Part shown: one piece after another, positions 6,334 through 13,266 of the stretch | Layout of the letters: every line of letters starts with the position of its first letter | Position numbering within the stretch: the stretch's first letter is position 1 | IMG/VR virus record: IMGVR_UViG_3300035698_018814 | Location: 1 to 53,009 of that record | Source of the DNA: a virus | Strand: one strand, 5' to 3' | Length of the DNA: 53,009 bases | Position numbers and translations under genes: made by a program | The notes under the pieces: generated by a model | Database searches by the model: none | Told to the model about the DNA's origin: nothing | Seen by the model: the letters and a program-made list of their open reading frames with translations, nothing else

Positions 6334-6711
6334 TCATGTTATTAAATTCTCAGGAGTTCTTTTTACTAACTTCTCCTTAAGAGCATTTATATGTTCTTTT
6401 AATTTATTTATATTGTTATCATATTTGAATCCTCGGTCATCAACATATAAATCTGCACTCGGCTTGCCCATATGAAGTTCATTAAATGGAATATTGTTTA
6501 ATTTCAACCAATTAAAAGTTTGTATTTTATCGTTTTTCCATCTTGCAGTATGCAAGATTATGTAATGCCCTTCTTCTTTGAGTTTCTGTAATAATATTCT
6601 CATTCCTGGAATTACAGTACATTTACTATAATCCCATCCTGCTTTCTCAGAATAAACAGTCTCTTCAGTTCCTGTCGCTATTACACCATCTATGTCAAAA
6701 ACTATTCTCAT
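6334..6711 (-). CDS. HAD-superfamily phosphatase
   Basis: A 125-residue hydrolase with motif I DIDGV (D6, D8), motif II Thr in HTAR (55), motif III Lys in MGKPSAD (83) and acidic DD at 91-92. No cap domain fits in this length, so it resembles the small LicD/capsule-associated or polynucleotide-phosphatase-like HADs. The substrate is unknown. It could serve nucleotide or sugar-phosphate turnover next to the glycosyltransferase-like gene. Confidence 0.85.
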   Translation of the reverse strand: MRIVFDIDGVIATGTEETVYSEKAGWDYSKCTVIPGMRILLQKLKEEGHYIILHTARWKNDKIQTFNWLKLNNIPFNELHMGKPSADLYVDDRGFKYDNNINKLKEHINALKEKLVKRTPENLIT

Positions 6712-6715
6712 ATCA

Positions 6716-6955
6716 TCACCTGTTTCTGTTTTCTTTTAATCTTATTATAAATAATTGTTGAAATTTTATGGCTACTTTTACTTTAAGTTTATTAACAAAT
6801 CCTGGTAATAGTCTTCTCAAAAATCCAATATCATTCAAAGCTAACTGCAATACTCCATATGTTGCTCTTTGAAATTCTTCCAAATTATATATCTCTACAT
6901 TCTTGAACTTCTTCTTACTGGTTCTCTCAACAATATGTATTTCTATTTGTTTCAT
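6716..6955 (-). CDS. hypothetical protein
   Basis: A 79-residue basic protein with a beta-strand-like N-terminus (QIEIHIVERT) and a helical centre with an LRRLLPGF segment. No family is recognised. It overlaps the upstream zinc-binding gene by four bases. Confidence 0.6.
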   Translation of the reverse strand: MKQIEIHIVERTSKKKFKNVEIYNLEEFQRATYGVLQLALNDIGFLRRLLPGFVNKLKVKVAIKFQQLFIIRLKENRNR

Positions 6956-7167
6956 TTTTTCACCTTCTTTGGTTTAGGTTTTAATTTATTTTTGTTTGAT
7001 TCTTTTCCTGGTTTTTTAACTTTCCATTTCTTCTCTTCTATGAGTTGAAATAAACAAGCAAGATGCAGTACCTTATCTCCTGCTTTAAAAATAGAATATC
7101 TTTTACCGTACCCTTCTTTAATTTTTCCGTTACATAATTCACATCTTTTTTCTTCTGTCATTTTCAA
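6952..7167 (-). CDS. small zinc-finger protein with basic tail
   Basis: A 71-residue protein with CELC (10-13), a His-Leu-Ala-Cys pair further on (HLACLF), and a Lys/Pro-rich tail. The arrangement C-x2-C...H-x2-C suggests one zinc site of LIM or treble-clef type. It probably binds nucleic acid through the tail. Confidence 0.65.
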   Translation of the reverse strand: MKMTEEKRCELCNGKIKEGYGKRYSIFKAGDKVLHLACLFQLIEEKKWKVKKPGKESNKNKLKPKPKKVKK

Positions 7168-7559
7168 TCGTGATGTTTTATAAATTCCTTAGGAACCCAT
7201 GTTGGATTTGGAAATCCTGGGTCGTCTTTGAGATTATCAAAATCTACTAAGACTTTTCCATCACTATCCTCTTTTGCTATTGTTCCTACATAATTCCAAT
7301 AATGATTATGCATATAAGGAATCATTTTTTTATGAGTCTTCCATTCCTCCAATTCTTCTTGCGATGGAAGAATAGGAGAAACTCTGTCACCCACATTAAA
7401 TTCCTGAATATATAATTGTAAAATATTAATAATATGTTTGGCGATACGTCTATCAGCTAACTCAGAGAAAGGAATCAATCGACTACCAATCTTTATAACT
7501 TCTTTGTTCCAATTATTTGTAAGACTGGATAGTCTTATCTTTAAAGATTCGAGGCTCAT
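7164..7559 (-). CDS. hypothetical protein with SH3-like region
   Basis: A 131-residue protein with a helical N-terminal half. The C-terminal half has a GDRVSPILPS strand, VGTIAKED and KVLVDFDNL, and ends TWVPKEFIKHH, like a small SH3 or KOW-type barrel. No specific family is named. Both ends overlap neighbours by four bases. Confidence 0.6.
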   Translation of the reverse strand: MSLESLKIRLSSLTNNWNKEVIKIGSRLIPFSELADRRIAKHIINILQLYIQEFNVGDRVSPILPSQEELEEWKTHKKMIPYMHNHYWNYVGTIAKEDSDGKVLVDFDNLKDDPGFPNPTWVPKEFIKHHD

Positions 7560-8038
7560 TGTTTTTTAAGAGCCTCCAGTCTTTGTTTTTTTATCGATTC
7601 AATATTATTCTCAGATGTAGTAGCTGATATTTTATCTATATGTATCTTTATATTGTTTGCTTCTTCTATTATATCAGATAGGAAAACAGATGCTTGAGAT
7701 AATCTTCCCCATTGAATAGCACCATGTACTACATTTGTAAGGTCCATAATCTTTGCTATCCCTAAAGCGTAAGGATGTTCCTGTTTCTTTCCTGAGGTAT
7801 CCTGAGACTGAGTCATCATATTAACTTCCATACCGCATTTTGTACTACAAAGAGTTTGGCCATCTTTATTAACAGTATAGTTTGTACTACACCAATCACA
7901 ATCTCTTTTGTCCCCTTTTTTTATTAATGAAGGATTAACAACAGGACTGCCATCAAGTCTTTTTCTGATTCCGCCATGAGGTTTTACACTACCCCCATTA
8001 ACATAATGTTTCTCTACCATTTTATTTATCTCCGTCAT
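7556..8038 (-). CDS. zinc-binding hypothetical protein
   Basis: A 160-residue protein with a C-x2-C...C-x3-C group (RDCDWCSTNYT and LCSTKCG, about residues 46-70) followed by a helical region. No enzyme motif is visible. It belongs to the terL operon. Confidence 0.6.
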   Translation of the reverse strand: MTEINKMVEKHYVNGGSVKPHGGIRKRLDGSPVVNPSLIKKGDKRDCDWCSTNYTVNKDGQTLCSTKCGMEVNMMTQSQDTSGKKQEHPYALGIAKIMDLTNVVHGAIQWGRLSQASVFLSDIIEEANNIKIHIDKISATTSENNIESIKKQRLEALKKQ

Positions 8039-8267
8039 CTTTGACTACTTGTAATGGACCTTTAGTAAGAATTCTACCACCAAATTTTGCATCTGAAATT
8101 AATTCAGCAGATATAGCCATTCGTATGTTCTCTCCTCTTTTAATAACAATCTTTTCAGGATTATATTTATTGATTGCCATCATCAAAGTTCGTAACATAA
8201 CTCCTCTTTTTGCTTCCAAGAGATGTTCAGTCTTTTTTAGTTCTACGATTTTGAACTTTGCCATCAT
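8022..8267 (-). CDS. hypothetical protein
   Basis: An 81-residue protein rich in Lys, Ile and Met with alternating strands and one helix, ending in an acidic DDGDK. No family is recognised. It overlaps both neighbours (17 bases downstream, 4 upstream). Confidence 0.6.
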   Translation of the reverse strand: MMAKFKIVELKKTEHLLEAKRGVMLRTLMMAINKYNPEKIVIKRGENIRMAISAELISDAKFGGRILTKGPLQVVKDDGDK

Positions 8268-8650
8268 TCTCCCTCTTTCTTATCTTTGTTTTCTTCGTCG
8301 TATTCTTTGACTGCATCAGCTTCAACTTCAGTAATCATTTCCTCTGTCTCTTCTGATATTTCCTCATCAGGGTCGACTTCTTCTACAGGAGTTGCTTCAT
8401 CGTTAGCTTTTGCCTCTTCTTCCGCCTTTTTGTCTGCTTCTGCTTTTTTCTCTTCTTCTTCCGCTTTCTTCTCTTCGTCAGTCTTTTCAGCATCTGGCTT
8501 TTTTTCCTCAGCGGCTTTCTTCTCTTCTTCTGCCTTCTTTTCTTCCTCGGCTTTTGATTCTTCCTCAGCTTTTTTAGTTGCTTCTTCGTCAGCAGTCTTT
8601 TTTGCCTCAGCTTCTTCTTCTATTTTTTTCTTATCTTCTTCGTCTGTCAT
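8264..8650 (-). CDS. Glu/Lys/Ala low-complexity protein
   Basis: A 128-residue protein built almost entirely of EEKKAEEE-type repeats, then an acidic tail. It is expected to be a long single helix or disordered. The skewed base composition makes the opposite strand open too, giving a false Ser-rich frame. A DNA-mimic or spacer role is possible but unsupported. Confidence 0.65.
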   Translation of the reverse strand: MTDEEDKKKIEEEAEAKKTADEEATKKAEEESKAEEEKKAEEEKKAAEEKKPDAEKTDEEKKAEEEEKKAEADKKAEEEAKANDEATPVEEVDPDEEISEETEEMITEVEADAVKEYDEENKDKKEGE

Positions 8651-8661
8651 TTCATTTCACC

Positions 8662-8997
8662 TCATGCTAACATATAATCCACATGATTACATCCTTTACA
8701 AACAAGCTTCTTTTTAGGAGGTCTTGCTGAAAGAATTACATCAGGATTATCAAAGAACATTTGTGCTCCGCATCTTACACATTTAAACTTGCTTTGCTTC
8801 TGTTCTGATATTACTGTTCTTTCAATCTCTTTTATTCTATTCTCATTATATTCCTTCACATCAACTAATTCTTCAGAAGGTACAACCTCAGGTTCCTTTA
8901 AATCTTCTTTAGGTTCCTCAACATCTGGTTGTGTTTCCGGTTCTTTTATATCTTCAGGTTTAGGTTCTTCTGGCCTTCCTGTTATTGTTCCTGGCAT
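8662..8997 (-). CDS. zinc-ribbon protein with Pro/Glu linker
   Basis: A 111-residue protein. The first 60 residues are Pro/Glu-rich and disordered, then a coil, then a C-terminal ribbon with CVRCG and CKGCN (about 74-105). It may be an adaptor that contacts nucleic acid. It overlaps the upstream RHH-like gene by 16 bases. Confidence 0.65.
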   Translation of the reverse strand: MPGTITGRPEEPKPEDIKEPETQPDVEEPKEDLKEPEVVPSEELVDVKEYNENRIKEIERTVISEQKQSKFKCVRCGAQMFFDNPDVILSARPPKKKLVCKGCNHVDYMLA

Positions 8998-9245
8998 GGT
9001 ACCACCTCAGTAGTTTGTTTTTCTTCTTCACTTATGGTTTTATTCATAGGTGTTAATTTTTTTTCTAATGCTCTGCGTTCTTCTAATCTTTGCAGAATAT
9101 CAGAAGAGCCTTGTAATTGAATATTAGAATCTTTGTATACTTTCGTGAGAAGCCCAATAGCTTTGTTAAACGAGAGTTCAGGGAATAGAAGCTTTATTTC
9201 ATTAGCCACTTCCTCATCAATCATAACGGGTTTATATCGCGTCAT
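8982..9245 (-). CDS. ribbon-helix-helix-like regulator (possible)
   Basis: An 87-residue protein whose first 35 residues read as a strand (YKPVMID) followed by two helices (EEVANEIKLLF, SFNKAIGLLTK), the outline of an RHH domain. The rest is charged. It is first in the terL operon, with a GGTGA ribosome site and an AT palindrome just upstream, which fits autoregulation. Confidence 0.5.
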   Translation of the reverse strand: MTRYKPVMIDEEVANEIKLLFPELSFNKAIGLLTKVYKDSNIQLQGSSDILQRLEERRALEKKLTPMNKTISEEEKQTTEVVPCQEQ

Positions 9246-9407
9246 TTTTTCACCAATTTATTATATTATATAATATAATATTATATAATATGACTCTTAT
9301 ATTTAAAACCTTCGGTTACAAAACATATGTTAAAACATATATATTGCATCACAGAAAGATATATAAAAACATATGACTTCTTTGATATTATAAAAAGGAG
9401 GTATCTT
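9246..9407. promoter_or_regulatory. divergent control region with AT palindromes and direct repeats
   Basis: This gap separates the minus-strand terL operon from the plus-strand AbrB operon. Bases 9255-9291 are pure A/T with overlapping palindromes and TATA-like boxes for both directions. Bases 9270-9291 recur exactly at 51546-51567. Further right, AAAACATAT occurs at 9320-9328, 9332-9340 and 9366-9374, possible AbrB-type operators. A strong AAGGAGGT site precedes the start at 9408. Confidence 0.6.
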
Positions 9408-9560
9408 ATGATTAAAAGAAAATTAAGATTGGTGGCAAGCTCACCTGTTGTGACAATACCTCAGATTCTTTTAGACCAAATTCAAGTTAAAATTGGAGAT
9501 TATATGGAAGTAGAATTAGACTCAGTTAACAAGACTATTATACTCAAACCAATTAAATGA
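9408..9560 (+). CDS. AbrB/SpoVT-type DNA-binding regulator
   Basis: A 50-residue protein that matches the swapped-hairpin AbrB fold: RLVASSPVVTIPQILLDQIQ, then KIGDYMEVELD and KTIILKPIK. It would bind DNA as a dimer. The start at 9408 is chosen over the upstream in-frame ATG at 9327 because AAGGAGGT lies six bases before it and the domain begins here. It is the first gene of the plus-strand block, overlapping the next by four bases. Confidence 0.85.
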   Translation: MIKRKLRLVASSPVVTIPQILLDQIQVKIGDYMEVELDSVNKTIILKPIK

Positions 9561-9796
9561 ATACAATAATATTCAAACCGAAGAAGAAGCATTTCAAAGA
9601 CGACCAAGAGTATTTTAATTACCGTCGTAACTGTATATGTGATATATGCAAAAAAATTATTCAGCTAAAGGAAAAGATTATAATAAAAGGAGAAAAAATG
9701 ATACATGAAAAATGTCACAGTCTTCCGGAAGACAAGCAGGAGAAAAATGTCTTATTGGGGGACATTACTCCTGTATCAGAAAACAACAACTATTAA
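9557..9796 (+). CDS. small Cys-cluster protein
   Basis: A 79-residue basic protein with CICDIC (27-32) and a later EKCHS, enough for one zinc site. No family is recognised. Translationally coupled to the AbrB-type gene (ATGA overlap). Confidence 0.6.
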   Translation: MNTIIFKPKKKHFKDDQEYFNYRRNCICDICKKIIQLKEKIIIKGEKMIHEKCHSLPEDKQEKNVLLGDITPVSENNNY

Positions 9797-9839
9797 TAAT
9801 CATAATATTATTTTATATTAAAACCAAGAGAGGTGAAAG

Positions 9840-10124
9840 ATGAAAATAGATTTTGAGTTAAAGCATGAAGGAGTTATAAAGTTCATAATAATATGTGCTT
9901 TGGCGTTAGTAATAATTCTTCTTATCACCGGAACAGCATTTATGTTTATATATTCTGTAAAGAATGTAAATAAAGATTCAAAAACAACTCCTATAAGAAT
10001 TCAAAAAGTAGTAGAAAAAGAAACAATCATAATCAATAATACTCCTACAATTATTATAGGCACAAAGCAGATGATTTGTTTAAATCGACCAAATGAAACA
10101 AAAGTTACCTGTTATAAACAATGA
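9840..10124 (+). CDS. single-pass membrane protein
   Basis: A 94-residue protein with a short N-terminal segment, one hydrophobic helix (about 17-39, IIICALALVIILLITGTAFM) and an external or periplasmic-side tail with two Cys. The ribosome site AGAGGTGA is eight bases upstream. Function unknown. Confidence 0.65.
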   Translation: MKIDFELKHEGVIKFIIICALALVIILLITGTAFMFIYSVKNVNKDSKTTPIRIQKVVEKETIIINNTPTIIIGTKQMICLNRPNETKVTCYKQ

Positions 10125-10249
10125 GAAGCGAAAAAGATTTATTCATGCATCTTAAAGTATTAGAAGCAACACACAATACTATAGTAGATGTTCAAAAAAG
10201 AGTTCCACAAATGCGACCTAGGAGCATTCACATATCCTATTCAATCTGA
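10121..10249 (+). CDS. hypothetical 42-residue protein
   Basis: A short frame starting MRSEKDLFMHLKVLE that overlaps the preceding stop by four bases. It is helical for about 30 residues and ends in a basic segment. It is supported only by the overlap and the protein-like composition. Confidence 0.4.
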   Translation: MRSEKDLFMHLKVLEATHNTIVDVQKRVPQMRPRSIHISYSI

Positions 10250-10334
10250 GGAGATAATAAATCTTAAAATTCAAATAGGTTTGTTGAAATAGATACTTCA
10301 GATAAATAAATATAAAATTTGTGAGGTAAAAAAT

Positions 10335-10541
10335 ATGGAAGAAGAAAATAAAGTACCAGAAGAAGTTGTAGAAGAACAGCCTACTGAAGCACCTGTTGAA
10401 GAGAGCAAAGAAGAAGCTCCAGCAGAAGAGCCAAAGGCAGAAGAAGATTCAACTGAAGAGGCACCGGCAGAAGAAACAAAAGATGTTCCTGCTGAAGAAG
10501 ACGCCCTTTCTGAAGAACCTGTTAAAGAACCTTCAGAATAA
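10335..10541 (+). CDS. acidic Glu/Pro/Ala-rich protein
   Basis: A 68-residue protein made of EEAPAEE-type repeats with no hydrophobic core, so disordered and strongly negative. It has a GAGGT ribosome site and is followed within 14 bases by a strong terminator. It could be a DNA mimic or a low-complexity decoy. There is no direct evidence. Confidence 0.6.
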   Translation: MEEENKVPEEVVEEQPTEAPVEESKEEAPAEEPKAEEDSTEEAPAEETKDVPAEEDALSEEPVKEPSE

Positions 10542-10554
10542 ATTTAAATTGATT

Positions 10555-10575
10555 GGGACAATAGTCCCTTTTTTT
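10555..10575 (+). terminator. hairpin plus T7 terminator
   Basis: GGGAC-AATA-GTCCC followed by seven T. It ends the 9.4-10.5 kb plus-strand unit and precedes a structured, GC-richer stretch. Confidence 0.8.
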
Positions 10576-10587
10576 ATTATCAAAAAT

Positions 10588-10710
10588 CGAGGAGCAAACC
10601 AGAGTAGGACGAATGAGAGTAAGCGGGCCGGAGCTGAACCGGTTCCAAAAATACGATACGCTTGAATGCCTATTGTTGAGGATTATGGCTTATCTGCTCT
10701 GGGCTCTCTC
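10588..10710 (+). ncRNA. candidate structured RNA
   Basis: A GC-richer segment without a gene. Closing helix: GAGC (10592-10595) with GCTC (10703-10706), and CCAGAGTAG (10599-10607) with CTGCTCTGG (10694-10702). Inside are AAGCG (10621-10625) with CGCTT (10659-10663) around CCGG (10628-10631) with CCGG (10639-10642), and a weaker GCC/GGC hairpin (10668-10689). No known RNA family is recognised. The strand is inferred from the neighbouring genes. Confidence 0.4.
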
Positions 10711-10730
10711 TCAATTATAAGGTGAATATA

Positions 10731-11096
10731 ATGGACAAAAAAACAAAAAGAAAATTATTTAATATCTGGTTTGATATGAAAATGACATGGCGATTATTTG
10801 TGTATGAATTAGAATCAAAATGGCATAGTAGAAAATGTAAGAAAGGTTGGCATAAAATCACATCAGAAAAAATAAAGGTAACAAGATTTAATAAAGATAA
10901 ACCTATTATTATTTATGATGATACATTCCTAAAATGTGTTCATTGCGGATGGTTATTCTTTCCTACCAAAGAGCAGAAAGAAGCTTACGAAAAATATAAA
11001 AGAAGAGAAGAGAAACAAAATCAAGCATGGATAAAAGCTATGGCATATCCGAAAATAATTCATCCAAAAGCAATAACAAAAATTACACAAGTATAG
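10731..11096 (+). CDS. hypothetical zinc-binding protein
   Basis: A 121-residue very basic protein with CVHCGW (about 69-74) and an upstream Cys in SRKCKKGWHK, forming a possible zinc site. Trp- and Lys-rich. The start at 10731 is preferred over an ATG nine bases earlier because AAGGTGA sits at good spacing. No family is named. Confidence 0.65.
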   Translation: MDKKTKRKLFNIWFDMKMTWRLFVYELESKWHSRKCKKGWHKITSEKIKVTRFNKDKPIIIYDDTFLKCVHCGWLFFPTKEQKEAYEKYKRREEKQNQAWIKAMAYPKIIHPKAITKITQV

Positions 11097-11172
11097 TCAT
11101 TAGGTTACAGAAAACTGATGAGGCTAGTCAGGGAAAGAGAAGGAGGTTAAAATGGTCTTCTCGCCTAATGAC
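11096..11172 (+). promoter_or_regulatory. RNA hairpin enclosing a ribosome site and start codon
   Basis: A 9-bp perfect stem (GTCATTAGG 11096-11104 with CCTAATGAC 11164-11172) encloses a second hairpin (GAGAAG 11137-11142 with CTTCTC 11157-11162). The loop of that hairpin holds the AGGAGG ribosome site and the ATG at 11152. Such a fold would control translation of the 57-residue gene. Confidence 0.5.
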
Positions 11173-11325
11173 ACTCAACAAGGAGGAAATAATTTGGTAA
11201 ATAATTGGCATGATACAAAAAAATCTGATGAAGATTTAATAAATGATTTTAAAAAAACATTTTATACATGGTGTGTGGTTTTAATAATAATAATTATAAT
11301 ATTGATTATAATAATATGGAGATGA
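11152..11325 (+). CDS. C-terminal membrane-anchor protein
   Basis: A 57-residue protein starting MVFSPNDTQQGG, soluble for about 40 residues and ending in a run of Ile/Leu residues followed by Trp-Arg, a C-terminal membrane anchor. It has a strong AAGGAGG ribosome site that lies within a hairpin. Function unknown. Confidence 0.65.
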   Translation: MVFSPNDTQQGGNNLVNNWHDTKKSDEDLINDFKKTFYTWCVVLIIIIIILIIIIWR

Positions 11326-11330
11326 TATTA

Positions 11331-11633
11331 ATGGACACAGACAAAATACCAACAAAGAGTAAGATTAAAAGCAAACGATTATTTGTTTCACCGCATAGCG
11401 TTATTTTGAAAGGTAGAAAAATTAAAATTGTTGAGATTGGACAATTACCAAATAATATAATAATTGAAGCTAATGTTAATAATGAAACAAAAAAAGGAGT
11501 AACAGATATTAGAACTCATCATGTATTAACAACTCATGAAGCTGGAAGAATGACAATCATTTGGGAGAATGAAGAAGACCTTAAAAGAAATAAAAGAGTG
11601 CCTTTAATATTGCATGGGGACGATATAAGATGA
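11331..11633 (+). CDS. hypothetical protein
   Basis: A 100-residue protein from the ATG at 11331 (MDTDKIPTKSK), chosen for its GGAG spacing and its position just after the previous stop. It is mostly beta-strands (RLFVSPHSVILKG, IIIEANV). No family is recognised. It ends in an ATGA overlap with the next gene. Confidence 0.6.
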   Translation: MDTDKIPTKSKIKSKRLFVSPHSVILKGRKIKIVEIGQLPNNIIIEANVNNETKKGVTDIRTHHVLTTHEAGRMTIIWENEEDLKRNKRVPLILHGDDIR

Positions 11634-11881
11634 ACAAACCACAAAAATTAGGAGAAATACTTTCTTATGCTATCAATGTAGAGTTATTAAAAGAAGATAA
11701 AAAATTCGGAATAGAAGGCATTCAAAAAAATAAATTAAGACAAAGAGTAATTGAACATATAAAATACATTAAAGCAGGAAATATTACTAATTCGTCAGGG
11801 CTTAGATTACGAACAGCAGAATTAATAATCGTAGATTTTTTAATATATAATTTTAATCTCACTGAAGAGGAATTGAAATGA
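11630..11881 (+). CDS. hypothetical protein, paralog of the next gene
   Basis: An 83-residue helical protein. Two blocks, KLRQRVIEHIKYI and the C-terminal NLTEEELK, match KLRQEAIKHIKEL and NITEEDLK in the following gene, so the pair arose by duplication. Function unknown. Confidence 0.6.
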   Translation: MNKPQKLGEILSYAINVELLKEDKKFGIEGIQKNKLRQRVIEHIKYIKAGNITNSSGLRLRTAELIIVDFLIYNFNLTEEELK

Positions 11882-12168
11882 CTGAACTGAAAACATTAAA
11901 GGATTTTGAGGAAGATGATTCCCATGAAGAAGGTTTTGATTGCACTTCCTGTAATGATGTGTGTGTGAGTAAATTAAGGCAGGAAGCTATCAAGCATATT
12001 AAAGAATTAAGGTTATATGAAAAACGAATATTTATTGGTAGAGATGAGGAATTTGATGTGGATAAGTATATTGTTAATAAACATAGACCAGCTGGTTGTA
12101 TTGAAAGTCATTGTTTGATAATTTGGATTAAGGATTTTTTTAATATTACTGAGGAGGATTTGAAATGA
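11878..12168 (+). CDS. hypothetical protein, paralog with Cys insert
   Basis: A 96-residue relative of the preceding protein with an added acidic N-terminus and a CTSCNDVC cluster, so it may bind a metal that its paralog does not. It overlaps both neighbours by four bases. Confidence 0.6.
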   Translation: MTELKTLKDFEEDDSHEEGFDCTSCNDVCVSKLRQEAIKHIKELRLYEKRIFIGRDEEFDVDKYIVNKHRPAGCIESHCLIIWIKDFFNITEEDLK

Positions 12169-12404
12169 GAATTGAATATTTATATTCGCAAGACAAAGAA
12201 GGATTAACTGTTGCAGAATTTTCTACAGCTCTTGATGATATAGCAGGAGGAGATACAATAATCTCGGGTTCTTTGGTAATGGATAAGATATCATTCACCA
12301 AATTAATCAGAGCTTTTAAGCTTAAATATCCTAGTTATGTTCCTACTAAGAAAACAAAAGAAGGTTGGAAGATTGTAGGATTTATTCTAAGGGCAGTATT
12401 ATAA
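12165..12404 (+). CDS. hypothetical protein
   Basis: A 79-residue protein with alternating strand and helix segments. It is the last gene of the plus-strand operon. A T8 run (12412-12419) follows its stop and could end transcription. It converges on the 48-residue minus-strand frame with no gap. Confidence 0.6.
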   Translation: MRIEYLYSQDKEGLTVAEFSTALDDIAGGDTIISGSLVMDKISFTKLIRAFKLKYPSYVPTKKTKEGWKIVGFILRAVL

Positions 12405-12551
12405 TTATGAATTTTTTTTCTTATCTTTATATCTGCCTATAACTTTTCCTCGAGTATCCAGAACAATCCATTCATTTTTTCTGCCATACCATCTGACTAT
12501 ACTATCAAGTAACTTAAACAAATATTCAATAAAAAATTTAGGAAATACCAT
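12405..12551 (-). CDS. hypothetical 48-residue basic protein
   Basis: A short frame starting MVFPKFFIEYLFKLL and ending in a Lys-rich tail, with a GAGG ribosome site. It has an amphipathic or membrane-associated N-terminal helix. It is last in the presumed lysis unit, so a lysis accessory role is conceivable but unproven. Confidence 0.5.
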   Translation of the reverse strand: MVFPKFFIEYLFKLLDSIVRWYGRKNEWIVLDTRGKVIGRYKDKKKNS

Positions 12552-12582
12552 TCCTCTATTTTTATTTTTTTATTGATAATAT

Positions 12583-12915
12583 CTACCTCTTTTTATCTGC
12601 TTTTGTTAATAAATTTGCTATAAGCTCAATTAAATTCAATACACCCGATTTATTAGCTAATTTATCTATTCCCATCCCAGCTAATAATGCTGTTATTATT
12701 CCAAAATAACCACATCCGATTGCTGTTCCTGCAATAACTCCTGCACCTATTGATTGCCATGCTGTGTCTAATATCTTAGTGACACTAAATTTAAAGTTTT
12801 TATCCTCTTTAGATTTCTTATATATTGTATGTACTGCATAACCCAACGCACCGATACCTGCACTAACTCCCATCACAATATTTTGTGGGTACTGACAAAT
12901 TACTTCTATTACCAT
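12583..12915 (-). CDS. holin-like membrane protein
   Basis: A 110-residue protein with a first membrane segment (about 13-30, VMGVSAGIGALGYAVHTI) and a long Gly/Ala-rich hydrophobic region (about 54-82) that can form one or two more, then a charged C-terminal tail ending KADKKR. Size, topology and position after a coiled-coil membrane protein and a peptidase match a holin. No family signature is clear, so a different membrane role is possible. Confidence 0.6.
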   Translation of the reverse strand: MVIEVICQYPQNIVMGVSAGIGALGYAVHTIYKKSKEDKNFKFSVTKILDTAWQSIGAGVIAGTAIGCGYFGIITALLAGMGIDKLANKSGVLNLIELIANLLTKADKKR

Positions 12916-13254
12916 TTATGCACCTCCAAATGCTTTTTTCCAAAAATGTTGTCCTAACCAAATAATTCCATTTATTATAACTACAACACCTGAACCTATA
13001 AATCCTATTATTATCCAAAATCTTTTTTCATATCTATTATTAACTTTTTCTTCTGTGGTGTGTTCTGTCTCATGCTTTTCCAAATCTGTTTTCAAAGCTT
13101 GAATTTTTCCTTCTCCATTAAATATTTTTTTCTTAATTGCAGTTATATCTTGACCTTGTTTTTCTGCAATCTGACTTTGTTCTTCTTGCTTCTTAAAAAC
13201 AGTATGAACTCTTTCATCAATCCTTATTAATAAGTCATGGTCGTTCTTTGGCAT
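12916..13254 (-). CDS. XhlA-like coiled-coil membrane protein
   Basis: A 112-residue protein beginning with RIDERVHTVFKKQEEQ-type coiled coil, a charged middle and a single C-terminal membrane helix (about 80-102, IIIGFIGSGVVVIINGIIWL). This is the layout of XhlA (haemolysin-type) proteins that act with a holin in phage lysis. It is one base upstream of the holin-like gene. Confidence 0.65.
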   Translation of the reverse strand: MPKNDHDLLIRIDERVHTVFKKQEEQSQIAEKQGQDITAIKKKIFNGEGKIQALKTDLEKHETEHTTEEKVNNRYEKRFWIIIGFIGSGVVVIINGIIWLGQHFWKKAFGGA

Positions 13255-13266
13255 TCTTGTCCCTCT

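Noticed and set aside
8286-8717. Ser/Phe-rich 143-codon plus-strand frame
   Set aside because: It is the mirror of the GAA/GAG-rich gene on the minus strand and arises from its base composition.
9246-9310. CRISPR-like or microsatellite array in the AT-rich region
   Set aside because: The repeats overlap, have no spacers and are better explained as TATA boxes with palindromic operators.
9327-9407. Longer AbrB-type protein starting at 9327
   Set aside because: The extra 27 residues cover the repeats and ribosome site and do not belong to the domain.
11114-11130. C/D box guide RNA (TGATGA box)
   Set aside because: No matching CTGA D box at proper distance and no D'/C' pair.
11111-11145. Hammerhead-ribozyme-like strings CTGATGA and GAAA within a closed stem
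   Set aside because: Stem II does not pair (GG opposite GG) and the expected U before the cleavage base is G, so the core cannot form.
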